Counted from the first letter of the stretch, positions 1 to 8,771 are shown. The stretch: DNA of 14,988 nt from Asterionellopsis glacialis (GCA_014885115.2 WKLE02003585.1:10120-25107); one strand, 5' to 3'. The notes: generated by a model from the sequence alone, not told the origin. Translations and numbers: made by a program.

Positions 1-18
1 CAACCAACCAACCAACCA
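1..18. repeat. (CAAC)n tetranucleotide microsatellite
   Basis: Four tandem CAAC units plus CA lie at the window edge, followed by an A/C-rich leader into the ATG at 41. The tract probably belongs to the promoter or 5' UTR of the first gene. It may extend beyond the window. Confidence 0.8.
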
Positions 19-40
19 ATATAACAACAATAGCAACAAA

Positions 41-562
41 ATGGATCAAGTAGATCGAGTTGCAAATCGTGTATCATTCGCAGCCATTGTAGGGTTAGTT
101 GGTGGTGCAGCTATGGCTACGTATCGTGGTACACCTGTAGCAAAATCTGGAATATCTGTAGCAGGTACATGTGCCTTAATTGGTACCGCCTGTTTTGGTT
201 TGGAGCGTTTATCCTATGCTTTGTTGGAACAAACATCCTTGTTGAACAACAGCGTGTTTAGTAGTAGTGCTGATGATGGTGCAGCAGGAGAAAGTAACAG
301 CAATAACAATAATCACACTAACATGTATGTGTCTCATGCAATTGGCGGTATGACAGGGGGCGGTATCGTGGGTGGTTTATTTCAAAAACGTCCCATGAGT
401 GGAATGCTTGTATTTACACCTGTTATGGTTGGTATTGCCTATGCCGAATTACAATTACAAGATACAAGACAACAGCGAATCAACGAAAAAATAAAATTAC
501 AACAATCATCATCACAGTTGAAAAATAATGAAGCTAATCACAGTAATAATGCTTCTCAATAA
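41..562 (+). CDS. Small glycine-rich multi-pass membrane protein, Tim17/Tim22/Tim23-like (tentative)
   Basis: This is an intact 173-residue frame, ATG to TAA. The start sits in a good eukaryotic context (ACAAAATGG) after a CA-rich leader. Four hydrophobic segments can be seen: about residues 11-28, 36-57, 98-115 and 118-136. They are rich in Gly/Ala with GxxxG-type packing (GLVGGAAMA, GGMTGGGIVGG). A polar Ser/Asn-rich loop at about 74-95 separates the two pairs, and the tail from 137 is hydrophilic and Gln/Asn-rich. Paired Gly-rich helices with Arg/Glu next to membrane segments are typical of the Tim17/Tim22/Tim23 superfamily, which includes mitochondrial translocases, complex I B14.7-type subunits and PMP24-like proteins. 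A mitochondrial inner-membrane location would follow if that is right, but this is inference from overall character and I cannot assign a specific member. The next gene, ISN1, converges on it from the opposite strand. Confidence 0.72.
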   Translation: MDQVDRVANRVSFAAIVGLVGGAAMATYRGTPVAKSGISVAGTCALIGTACFGLERLSYALLEQTSLLNNSVFSSSADDGAAGESNSNNNNHTNMYVSHAIGGMTGGGIVGGLFQKRPMSGMLVFTPVMVGIAYAELQLQDTRQQRINEKIKLQQSSSQLKNNEANHSNNASQ

Positions 563-1096
563 CCTCTCTGATAATAATGAAAAAGTTATCACCATGCATA
601 AATAGTATAAAATGGTAAAATATACAGTACTCTATTGAGTTCACTCTCTTTTAGGTTGTCTCAAAACGAACTCTTGGGTTGCCACTATTGAAGTTTCGAT
701 TGTTAGTGTTCATTTTACAGCTTTCACTTTCAACAATGATTACCAAATGAATGCAGGATGGAAACAACTTTCTTCTTTCACCCAGTAAAAACTCTTCACC
801 GCATAGGAGATGCCTACGATATTAAGAACATTGGTGAGAGGCAAAAGCTTGGTAGAATATCTATATCAAAGCATTCCTCTATCTAGGGATATCACGACCG
901 TACATTTTTCTTTTTACGAGGTATAGAAATAGGCGGGAACTAATATGTTCTTGTCTTGATTTAAAAATATTTTTAGTACAATTCAAGAGGATCTTTCTTC
1001 TTCGTCCTTCTCCTCGTCTTTTGTTGAAAACCTGATGGTCCTTACATCAGTTTCTATTGTTCCATTAAAAGACTATCTCTGCATCATACGATTTAT
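563..1096. other. Convergent intergenic interval
   Basis: These 534 bases lie between the stop codons of the membrane protein and ISN1. They should hold both 3' UTRs and polyadenylation signals. The stretch is AT-rich, with a pyrimidine-rich tract at about 990-1022. I see no ORF with an ATG and recognisable content, no tRNA and no notable repeat. Confidence 0.6.
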
Positions 1097-3297
1097 TTAT
1101 TTCTTTGTTGTAACTTCACCTGTATACACATCCATCACAAGAGTCGTACGTCGATCAACATCTTGAAAGTTTACAAGTGATGGTTTTTTATGTATAGTAG
1201 AATTCAATGCTGTATTCTGAGGAACGATTTCCATAGAATCTTGACGACTAGTATCAGCACCATTCCTACCACCAAGATTATTTAGCACACCCGCCAATTG
1301 TAAAATTTTCTTTAAAATGTAGGTTGTTTCTTCAGGTGATGTAATCCAAATACATGGGCATACATCTCGTGCTGCAAAGTCATTACCAGTATTTAAAAAT
1401 TGGTCACCAATATGTAAACTTTGATCAGCTGGAACACCCAAATAGGATTGTAAAACTTGTACGCCAACACGTTTGTTACCAACATCTACCCATACATCGC
1501 GACCACCATTAAAGGCGCAAAAGGGTAATTTAATATTCTGAAGGTCCACACTGTCACCACTACCACCAATACTACTACACACACTACCACTTCCCACACG
1601 GTGCATACTTTGTTGTAATTCATCTTGAACACGAAGGACGGCTTCATCCAGGGCCTCTCTAGATATGACCTCACCACTCTTGGGGATTAATCCAACTGCT
1701 CGACGTTTACGAATCACGCGTCCGCGTAGATTAAGTTCTTCTACACTTATACTAATAGATGTTTCCACAACATCTAACAATGCTTGAACATCTTCTTCTT
1801 TCCAATTTGCTGGTCCATCCTCACCTAAATGTTTTGTGGCTGTCATCCATCCACCAGGACCAAATTCTTTCACAGGTTGAAGTTGGTAGTCACTACCCAA
1901 ACGTAACAAATAATTACCTGGTCGTCCGTTTGCGAACGTGAATCGTACATGATGAGAGTAACACGAGAATCAGTGAGTGTTGTGGTAACAGGAGTGCGTC
2001 ATCTTGTTCGGAATACAGAATCAAGTCGCAAGTCACAACAAGAGAAAGAACAAGTTAGAAAACTTACATTCACCACCAAATAAATAAAATCGTTCACATG
2101 CTTCAGGACTAAGACCCTTTTCTCGAAAGAAGGCAAGTAATCCTGATAGTCGAAACATGTACTTGTCAACTTGGTATTCATAGCCAGCAGCTGTTACAAC
2201 AGCCACGGTAACACCATTCACTAATAAAAGATATAGAAAATTTGCCAATGTTGGATTTCCTTCAAAGTTTGCACCGTCTGAATATAAAGTTTGATCACCA
2301 TCAAAGGTAATCATTTTAGGTCCATCAAAAGCGGAAGATAATGGTGTTGCAGAAGTTGATGTTGGCTTTAATGGTGGTGATAAATTCTGTTCTGTCCTAC
2401 TTTTATCATTACCTCCACTACTGTCATCACTAACATCGCCATTTAAATCTAGCGCTGGCATATCCGAACCCGAACGTTCAGCTACACCTTTAAAGTGTGA
2501 GGGTGAATCTAATACATTTTGAATCTTATTGTTTGATGGATCTAATAATAAATACGGATGTCGACTTAACGCCATAATTTGTGCTAAATTCAAGATATGG
2601 CGTAATTCATTAAAAGAAATGTATACATGTCGACGTTTGGTCAATTGATGCTTCGTGTTATATGCTTCAAAGGCGCGACATAATGGTAATCGTGTATGGA
2701 ATGTCCCAATGGTCGGAACTAATTGTTTCAACCTCTGTTCATGGTCATGTATAAGGGGGGAAAGGCAAATTTCAGAAATAGAAAGAGATGTAAGACAAAC
2801 GAAAAAGAAGGCAGATCACGATATTGTGTGTAGGAAAAAAAAGTAGCACAATAATATTGCAACATATCTATCAAAAGTTGTCACCCACACTACCTACACA
2901 CAAAAAGTGTGACAATGGGCCATAACAACAAGTAACATATTGAATAATAACTTACAGATGGGTGTTCAACACCTTCACGGACCATCCTACGATGCTCTTC
3001 AATCAATTCTTCAAAATGAGTAAATGTATCAGCCCCTGTTGTATCTAATGTATCAAGTACAAAACTATGCATAAGCATTGCTTTCATCCTGCGTTGTTAT
3101 ATTTTAAAAAAAAGAAAAGAAAAGACAATGACATTTTGAGATCAGCAGAACAGTCTCAAAGGTAGGAATACTGTACGCGGAAGTGCATATATCCGACGCC
3201 ATGAATCTATATGAATGTAACGAACGTACCATTCAATCAGTCCATCTCTGCGATGGGGTGTCAACAAGTAATTCCTCCGGCGCGATGAAAAGGACAT
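1097..3297 (-). CDS. ISN1: IMP-specific 5'-nucleotidase, four exons
   Basis: Dephosphorylates IMP to inosine in purine salvage; characterised homologues are cytosolic. Rebuilt exons on the minus strand are 3297-3230, 3088-2956, 2734-2068 and 1917-1097, totalling 1689 nt and 562 residues plus TAA. The junctions restore family blocks: RRDGLIEW/MKAML at exon 1-2, EHPS/RLKQLVPTIGTF at 2-3 and FGGE/CNYLLRLG at 3-4. A TGA lies in frame just upstream of the start ATG. HAD-type features are the nucleophile motif FDGDQTLY (D212, D214), motif II VVTAAGY (T248), CAFNGGRDVWVDVGNK (423-438) and the metal motif HIGDQF..GND (D461, D469). The order and spacing match yeast ISN1 and Plasmodium ISN1 as I recall them. 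The protein is longer than those (about 450 residues), partly from a Ser/Thr/Asp-rich insert at about 140-205, a Gly/Ser-rich insert at about 395-415 and a C-terminal tail. No targeting signal is visible. The assignment is firm. Confidence 0.93.
1918..2067 (-). other. ISN1: ISN1 intron 3 (150 nt)
   Basis: The minus-strand donor is GAAT|GTAAGT and the acceptor is GACCAG|GTAAT. Removal joins T to GT, making a Cys codon and restoring GGECNYLL, equivalent to the conserved GGES-YLF block of other ISN1 proteins. Confidence 0.9.
2735..2955 (-). other. ISN1: ISN1 intron 2 (221 nt)
   Basis: The minus-strand donor is CATCT|GTAAGT and the acceptor is GAACAG|AGG. It is phase 0 and joins EHPS to RLKQLVPTIG, matching the Plasmodium and yeast order (HSRLKYL, QSRLNLL). 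There are in-frame stops if it is retained. Confidence 0.9.
3089..3229 (-). other. ISN1: ISN1 intron 1 (141 nt)
   Basis: The minus-strand donor is GAATG|GTACGT. The acceptor is ACGCAG|GATG, preceded by a long T-rich polypyrimidine tract. Splicing makes a Trp codon (TG+G) and restores HRRDGLIEWMKAML, equivalent to yeast HRKDEFIDWIKGLL. Confidence 0.88.
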
Positions 3298-3686
3298 GGA
3301 AGTAAATTCTAATCAGAAGTTGCTTAAAGTGAGAAAGAAAAGATGGAAGAAATTCTTTTTCGAGTTGACGTCGTTTTGTAATGATAATGCACTTTCGTGT
3401 CTCGTGTGATGTGCCGGTGTAGTTTCGGGTGTCGATCTTGTGTGTGATGTCAACCGGAATCTCCATTCTAGAGCAGAATTCTTACCGGTACGGTGACATC
3501 AGTAGAATTCAAAGAATCTGTTTTTGAAATTTCGCTGGCACGCTCTACTCTAGAGCAGCTTGCCAAGTGCCAAGAGCAACTGCGAGAAAACAAGATCTTT
3601 TGGATACGCTGAATGCGCACCCCACGCGAGAACATGACAGAACAACCCCGACTGAGATTTTGTACTGGTAAAAGGTACAAGCACCA

Positions 3687-3711
3687 GTACCTGGTAGGTC
3701 ATACCAGGTAC
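3687..3711. repeat. Perfect 10-bp inverted repeat, GTACCTGGTA
   Basis: The arms at 3687-3696 (GTACCTGGTA) and 3702-3711 (TACCAGGTAC) are exact reverse complements around a 5-base spacer. The flanks extend the pattern imperfectly: GGTACAAGCACCAGTACC on the left against GGTACCTGGTACTAGTACC on the right. Related pieces occur at about 3661-3670, 4361-4376 and 6542-6563. Confidence 0.8.
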
Positions 3712-3913
3712 CTGGTACTAGTACCCCGTAGGATGGGGAAAAGAAACAAATTCCTTTGAAAAATTCCTCTCTAGGCCAAGAATTCCGTTCAAGTTGAAGT
3801 CGACCATTGATTCGATACCACTCCTCAATATTCAATTCATACGTGTAAAACTATGCACTTTATTGAACAGGAGTGCCGTCTGAAACAAAAACATACAGTA
3901 ATAATTTCTGAAG

Positions 3914-3998
3914 ATCTCTCTCTAGAGAGGACCTAAGGTAGAGAGGCTCTCTCTCTCTAGGTCCTAGAGAGAGTGCCTCTAGAGCGCCTAGAGAGGGT
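3914..3998. repeat. CT/GA-rich nested hairpin cluster
   Basis: AGGACCTA (3928-3935) pairs exactly with TAGGTCCT (3958-3965). Between them AGAGAG (3940-3945) pairs with CTCTCT (3947-3952), and outside them CT-repeat and GA-repeat flanks pair with a small bulge. A second hairpin follows, CCTCTAG/CTAGAGAGG around AGCGC at about 3976-3996. No coding content is seen. Confidence 0.7.
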
Positions 3999-4601
3999 AT
4001 ACAGGAGTTATCGTTTATGAAACCTTTGTCTTCGAAAGGTACATTGAAAATACTTGTACTCTGTAATAACTTTGTGCAACACAAAACAAAACACTAAAAA
4101 ATGAATCTGTTGATTTAGCTAATTTCTTAGTGTAGGAACTCGTATGTTTGCCTAGAGACATTGCTTGGAGACTAGTATTCTCGAGACTTTTGGTCGCTTG
4201 TTCAGTTTTCTGAATTCGTCTTGGAAGTTGATCTGATTTCTATGCATTGAATCTTACTATCTAAATGCTTGGCTTTTTCGATCGCTTTTTTGTGGGATGG
4301 TTTCACACTTCACATCAAGTGTGTGCACATGGTGTCATAGACTCGAGAAGTCTAAAGATACGTGTACCTGTACCTATTTTCGTCATTTAAATGAATAGAT
4401 TGTAGTCCTCGAGGGAGGGATTGGATGACATCCAACTCCATAGACTCTAGGACTAGGAACCTAATTGAAACAGATTCAGATGTGTAAAAAATGCGAACCA
4501 CGAAGCCAGTACGATTCGCGTCTTGCATGGTTCTCTTCTTTTTCGCAGGACTTCTCTTGCAGCTGGGCTCTGTCCGTCCGCTCGTAAAAAATAATTCTTC
4601 G

Positions 4602-4621
4602 CAAGCTCGAGCTTGTTTTTT
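4602..4621. repeat. 14-base perfect palindrome followed by T-run
   Basis: CAAGCTCGAGCTTG (4602-4615) is self-complementary and is followed at once by a run of T. It resembles a bacterial terminator, but in this eukaryotic setting no function can be given. Confidence 0.5.
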
Positions 4622-4893
4622 CTGCCGCGTCACACTGTCGAACTGTCATCAGTCATCACATTGGCTTTCCCACGTCTGCGTTTTTCTTTCTTCCCTCGAA
4701 GAATCTGTATTAGACAGAAAAAAACACTTAACTAATTACCAGGTAGATCGTCGACAGAACGAATCTGTGTAGAAAGTGTTGGGCAACGGGCACACTGGAT
4801 CACTACTTTTCCAGGAAAAGTCTTGTTAATAAACGATAATCACGAAAACTGCATAAGTTATTTGTGTAGCAGCTGGTGAAGTGGACGTAGACA

Positions 4894-5841
4894 ATGAAAA
4901 CCTTGGTATTGTTGACGACATTAATCATGACGACATCCTCAATCTCTACAACTCGCGCACTTTCTTCTTCCTCATCCACACCAGCAACAGAAAAACCGAA
5001 ATGGTCCCAAAAAGCTGAAGATTTAGCGAAGCAGTTAACGAAAACTCAACTCGATCGTCTCAGGGAGGCAGGTGCTATGGATGTGAAACGCCCAGTGAAA
5101 ATTCGTGCACAACGTTTAGATATTGAATCACCACCTGAAGAATGGATGAAAGACAATGATAAAGGTCCAGAAGAGGGTGGCGTATCGAAAATTATACATT
5201 TTCAACGTCATGGACAGGGCTACCACAATTTGTTGGGTGAAGTTTGGAGAGACTTAGGATACCAGATTGACCTTGACAATCCTGATCCAGCGCAGAATCC
5301 ATTTGTACGTGATGAAATTGTAGATTCGCCTCTTACACAATTGGGGCGTGATGAATGTTCTGCAAGACGTCAAGAGGCATCAATGTTAAATCCTGAATTA
5401 GTCATTGTATCACCTCTTCATCGTGCTATCCAAACGGCGCAACTATCCTTTAGAGATTTTTATGGTTGTGAAGAGGTACCATGGGTTGCACATGAAGGGA
5501 TACGCGAAGAAATTGGTTTGTTAATCTGTAACAAACGTCGTTCTATATCGGAGGCCAAGTTAGAATTTCCTAAAATTGACTTTTCACACATTGAACATGA
5601 CGAAGATGAACTATGGAACCCAACCGAACGTGAAGTCGCCACCTCCAAATCGGATCGCGCCTACAATTTTTTGGTTGACTTCGTTCAGTCAAGACCAGAA
5701 CAAGAAATTGCAGTCGTTTCTCATTCAGCCTTCTTATTTAATATGCTAAATACTGTCATGGATTGTGGTGATGACGAAGAGTTGAAAAGGTGGTTCAAAA
5801 CATCAGAAATTCGATCTATGCGTGTTACATTTGAAGGTTGA
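4894..5841 (+). CDS. Histidine phosphatase superfamily (phosphoglycerate-mutase-like) protein with signal peptide
   Basis: This is a single-exon 315-residue protein. The catalytic core has the signature order of branch-1 histidine phosphatases: IIHFQRHGQGYHN (R105, H106, G107; H106 is the phosphate acceptor), DSPLTQLGRDEC (144-155), VIVSPLHRAIQTA (R177), the acid-containing REEIG (E205/E206) and VVSHSAFLF (H277). The protein ends cleanly at MRVTFEG. Residues 1-22 form a hydrophobic signal peptide (MKTLVLLTTLIMTTSS) with a likely cut at TTRA|LSSS. The +1 residue is Leu, a weaker form of the diatom plastid motif, so plastid or secretory/ER targeting are both possible. A Ser-rich linker and a charged 32-95 segment precede the domain. 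The family covers phosphatases and mutases acting on many substrates, and the real substrate cannot be read here. It resembles plant and algal phosphoglycerate-mutase-like proteins of unknown substrate. Confidence 0.88.
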   Translation: MKTLVLLTTLIMTTSSISTTRALSSSSSTPATEKPKWSQKAEDLAKQLTKTQLDRLREAGAMDVKRPVKIRAQRLDIESPPEEWMKDNDKGPEEGGVSKIIHFQRHGQGYHNLLGEVWRDLGYQIDLDNPDPAQNPFVRDEIVDSPLTQLGRDECSARRQEASMLNPELVIVSPLHRAIQTAQLSFRDFYGCEEVPWVAHEGIREEIGLLICNKRRSISEAKLEFPKIDFSHIEHDEDELWNPTEREVATSKSDRAYNFLVDFVQSRPEQEIAVVSHSAFLFNMLNTVMDCGDDEELKRWFKTSEIRSMRVTFEG

Positions 5842-6897
5842 TGAGAAAAGCCGAGTCCCTATTCCCCAGCTGTAGAGGGTAAAAATCTTACCGGTGCAGC
5901 TTACAGGTGAGAATGATCGCAATGCGAAAGATATTGCAAAGAAAGTCCTGATTTTGAATGTCATCATTCACTTTAACCACTTTTTAATCGCCGAAGTTGC
6001 TATTTTCATCGTGTACTTTTGTGAAGAATCAAATAAGTAGATACAGTGTCTTCTTTGCAATCTGCCTCTGCCTTTCAGTTCCTTTTGTTGTCAGCCACCA
6101 TATCGTAACATCAGATGCAAATCACATCCCATCGTTCAAGCCCTCTCTGGGTCCTAGTCCGGTTTTTACACCATGCTGGTGGAACTCAATAGGGAGGCGG
6201 AAAGGGGAGGGAGGAGGAGAAAAGAAAGGAGGAAAGATACCCACGGATACATTTTTCGTCTCTCTTTTCTTTTTGCTATTTCCACTCCTAATAGGAAGTT
6301 ACTCCCTAGCGTTCGTCATATTGTCGAATCCTGCAATAATTTCTATTATTTTATCATTTCTACTGTGCCATTTACAATTCCCATATATACCTTACATACA
6401 AGAAACAGCCAATGATTTTTATAATTATTCTTTATTTTTCATTCTAATAAGTATCGGTGCCGAGGACAGTCTAGCACATACCGAAACTACCTAGACCTGT
6501 TCGTGATTACAGTACTCAACAAGGTATTTGACTGGACTACTATACCAGGTACAAGGTATTGTACAGGAAGTTTTAATTTTCTGTCCTTTCTACGTATTTT
6601 GTGGATTTGTAAACTTTATGGGGCAGTTGGATCTTTTTCGCGCATGTTAAAAAATATGAAGAATTTCTTGTCCACGAAAAAAACGAATGCGAACTCCGTC
6701 ACAGCTAACATACACCCGCATTTTTTTTCCCCAATGCGAACTCCTCGCTCGTGCAGAACAAAAACGAATATTTGGCATACCTTAGCATATCGAAATCTTT
6801 ACGTGTAGACTTGCCACACAAAAAGAAAAAGACAAGCACGAAACGCACGACAAAGTTATCTAGAGAAAAAACTGAAATCAAAGGACCGATATTCAAC
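5842..6897. other. 1.06 kb intergenic interval
   Basis: The interval spans the 3' side of the histidine phosphatase and the presumed promoter/5' UTR of the flavoprotein gene, both on the plus strand. It is T-rich with pyrimidine tracts, contains a homopurine tract at 6199-6237, and has a GTACC-type imperfect repeat near 6542-6563. Open frames exist (5997-6494 and 6503-6808) but begin at TTG or GTG with no suitable ATG. No RNA gene is seen. Confidence 0.55.
6199..6237 (+). repeat. Homopurine tract (39 nt)
   Basis: This is an uninterrupted A/G run with several G-runs (GGGG, GGG and GG). It could form a triplex or a weak two-layer G-quadruplex. No role can be assigned. Confidence 0.7.
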
Positions 6898-8771
6898 ATG
6901 ACACCTCGTCGATTTCGTTCCTTACTTGCGTTGTTGTTATTGGCTACAACGCAGTACACTTATGCGTATAGCGTACCGAAGATTATACAAGGAGGGATGG
7001 GCGTTCGGATATCATCTTGGAAGCTTGCCAGAGAAGTCGCTAAAAAAGGTCAACTCGGTGTAATTTCTGGGACAGGAATGGATTCAATTCTTGTTCGGGA
7101 ACTTCAAAATGGTACGCACTCTATGTTGAGGAAAAGTTGAAAAATAAAGTAAACTATCACTGAGTTTTTTTAATTTGTCAGCAATTGAAATTTTTGTGAT
7201 CATCAATTCATATTAACTTTTTGTCTTTTCAATCCCATTATCTGATCTTATCAGGAGACCTTAATGGTAAATTTCGCCAGGCACTGGCAACATTTCCTGA
7301 TCAGGATATGGCTCAACGAATTCTTGACAAGTATTTCATAGAGGGAGGAAAAGATCCCATGAAGCCTTTTAAAAGCATTCCGATGTGGAGTTTCACACCC
7401 CAACAGATTACAGTTGAAGCTACTGTCCTCGGTAACTACTGTGAAGTCTGGCTTGCAAAGCACGACGACGATGGTAACCCCATTCCGAATGCCACCGTAG
7501 GTATCAATCGTCTCATGAAAATCCAAATCCCTACTCCTGCTTCGTTGTATGGAGCAATGCTAGCTGATGTTGATTACGTCCTCATGGGAGCAGGAATCCC
7601 AATCAAGGTCCCAGGAATTCTTGATTGCCTTTCCGAGGGAAAGGATTGCCAAATTGCCGTTGATGTTATAGGGGCCGACAGTAATGATGAGTATTGTTCA
7701 AAATTTTCCCCACTTGAGTTCTGGAATAACGCTGGAAAACCAGAACTTGCCTCCGAACTAAAACCGAAGCGCCCTAAGTTCCTTCCGATTGTATCGTCAG
7801 TAGTACTTGCACAGTCGATGCTAAAGAAAGCCAATGGAAAGGGCCCTAACAAGGGTATTGACGGTTTTGTGGTTGAGCTCCATACCGCCGGAGGGCATAA
7901 CGCGCCCCCTCGAGGATTCCGGTATGATCCTGTATCTCGCACACATGACGCTAATCTTAACGAAAAGGGAGAACCAATTTACAGCACCAAGGATGAAGTC
8001 GACGTCCTTAAATTTTTAAAAGCTTCTAAGGGTCTTCCATTTTGGTTGGCAGGTTCCTATGGTCGAGCTGATAAATTTTGTGACGCTGTTGAAATGGGAG
8101 CCACTGGAGTGCAAGTTGGAACATTATTCGCTCTCTCCGAAGAGAGTGGAATGGATGAAGATATGAAGCGTGATATCCTCTCCAGAATCGCAGAGAAAGA
8201 TATCACTGTATACACAGATCCAGTTGCCTCTCCAACAGGATACCCCTTCAAGGTTTTAGAACTTGAAACCACACTTGCTGACCCCAAAAATTACGAAGAA
8301 CGCCCTCGAGCTTGTAACCTTGGATGTTTACGAACTCCCTACGTTCAGCCGGATGGCAAGATTGGATACAGGTGCCCTGCTGAACCTGTCAAGGATTATC
8401 TTAAAAAGGGTGGAGACATCGAAGCAACAGTTGGACGCAAATGCCTCTGTAATGCTTTAATGGCAGATTGTGGCTTCCCTCAAGTACGCCGTATCAGGAC
8501 AGAGAGTGGCGAAATGGAAAATTATGTGGAAAAATCTCTGATCACTGCAGGTGATGATATCAACCGAGTTCGTACATTCTTGAAAAAGAACAAAGAGAGT
8601 GGTGTTTGGAGCTACCCGGCAGCAGATGTTGTAGACTATCTTTTGTCCGCCTGGGAGCAACATGAGGCTGAACACGAATTGAAGAGTGCCATCTTTGGTG
8701 AAGAAACAGAAAGAATGGCACCTGTCGCAGCAACTGGTGAAGGAACTACTGATCCAGATCTCGGCATGTAG
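6898..8771 (+). CDS. Nitronate monooxygenase/2-nitropropane dioxygenase-family flavoprotein, two exons
   Basis: Exons 6898-7111 and 7255-8771 give 1731 nt and 576 residues plus TAG. The fold is the FMN-binding TIM barrel of the nitronate monooxygenase/FabK family: N-terminal PKIIQGGMGVRISSW, GADS near 211-214, ELHTAGGHN with the family's GGH (H286), the phosphate-binding WLAGSYG (about 335-341) and GVQVGTLFAL (356-365). After the barrel comes a conserved-looking Cys-rich module: C425, C429, C445, C468, C470 and C477, within RACNLGCLRTPY, GYRCPAEP and GRKCLCNALMA. I recall this module from a bacterial and algal subgroup usually labelled only nitronate monooxygenase. The start at 6898 was chosen over an upstream ATG because it gives a signal peptide (RRFRSLLALLLLATT) cut at TYA|YSVP, an ASAFAP-like plastid junction. 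However, the barrel begins almost at once, leaving almost no transit peptide. Substrate unknown; a nitronate or other enoyl/flavin oxidation is only family-level inference. Confidence 0.9.
7112..7254 (+). other. Intron of the flavoprotein gene (143 nt)
   Basis: The donor is AAAATG|GTACGC and the acceptor is TTATCAG|GAGACC, with a T-rich 3' half. Splicing joins G+GA to give ELQNGDLNGKFRQAL, which keeps the barrel reading. Retention would stop at the TGA ending at 7140. Confidence 0.9.

Larger units (their letters stand above)
3298..4893. promoter_or_regulatory. Divergent 1.6 kb intergenic/promoter region
   Basis: This region lies between the divergent starts of ISN1 (minus) and the histidine phosphatase (plus), so it should carry both promoters and 5' UTRs. 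It has several short ORFs on both strands, none with recognisable content, and some directly oppose each other. Visible structure includes a GTACC inverted repeat (3681-3725), a CT/GA hairpin cluster (3914-3998), repeated TCTAGAGCAG decamers (near 3468 and 3551) and a 14-base palindrome followed by T (4602-4621). I assign no TATA box. Confidence 0.55.

Noticed and set aside
3233..3466. 77-residue minus-strand ORF over ISN1 exon 1
   Set aside because: The reading frame differs from the one that gives HRRDGLIEW and joins correctly to exon 2. It is a shadow of the real first exon.
3545..3835. 96-residue minus-strand ORF starting MNIEEWYRING
   Set aside because: I considered it as an upstream ISN1 exon. 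However, the exon 1 start at 3297 has an in-frame TGA just before it and already matches the family's N-terminus, so this ORF is not needed and has no family match.
4602..4621. Rho-independent terminator look-alike
   Set aside because: The palindrome plus T-run fits the bacterial pattern, but introns and the tRNA flanks show nuclear eukaryotic DNA, so it is listed only as a palindrome.
4491..4772. 93-residue ATG-started ORF with a signal-peptide-like start, close upstream of the histidine phosphatase
   Set aside because: It overlaps an equally long antisense ORF (4352-4633) and has no recognisable domain. It is more likely promoter or 5' UTR sequence, though a short secreted peptide cannot be fully excluded without transcripts.
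5997..6494. 165-codon open frame with hydrophobic stretches
   Set aside because: It opens at TTG and contains no ATG at all. The hydrophobic look comes from T-rich intergenic DNA, and no domain is recognisable.
6503..6808. 101-codon open frame
   Set aside because: It opens at GTG, has no recognisable content, and lies in the T-rich upstream region of the flavoprotein gene.
6751..6897. Upstream in-frame extension of the flavoprotein start
   Set aside because: It adds a Lys/Thr-rich head that would bury the signal peptide. The first residues look like T/A-rich 5' UTR.
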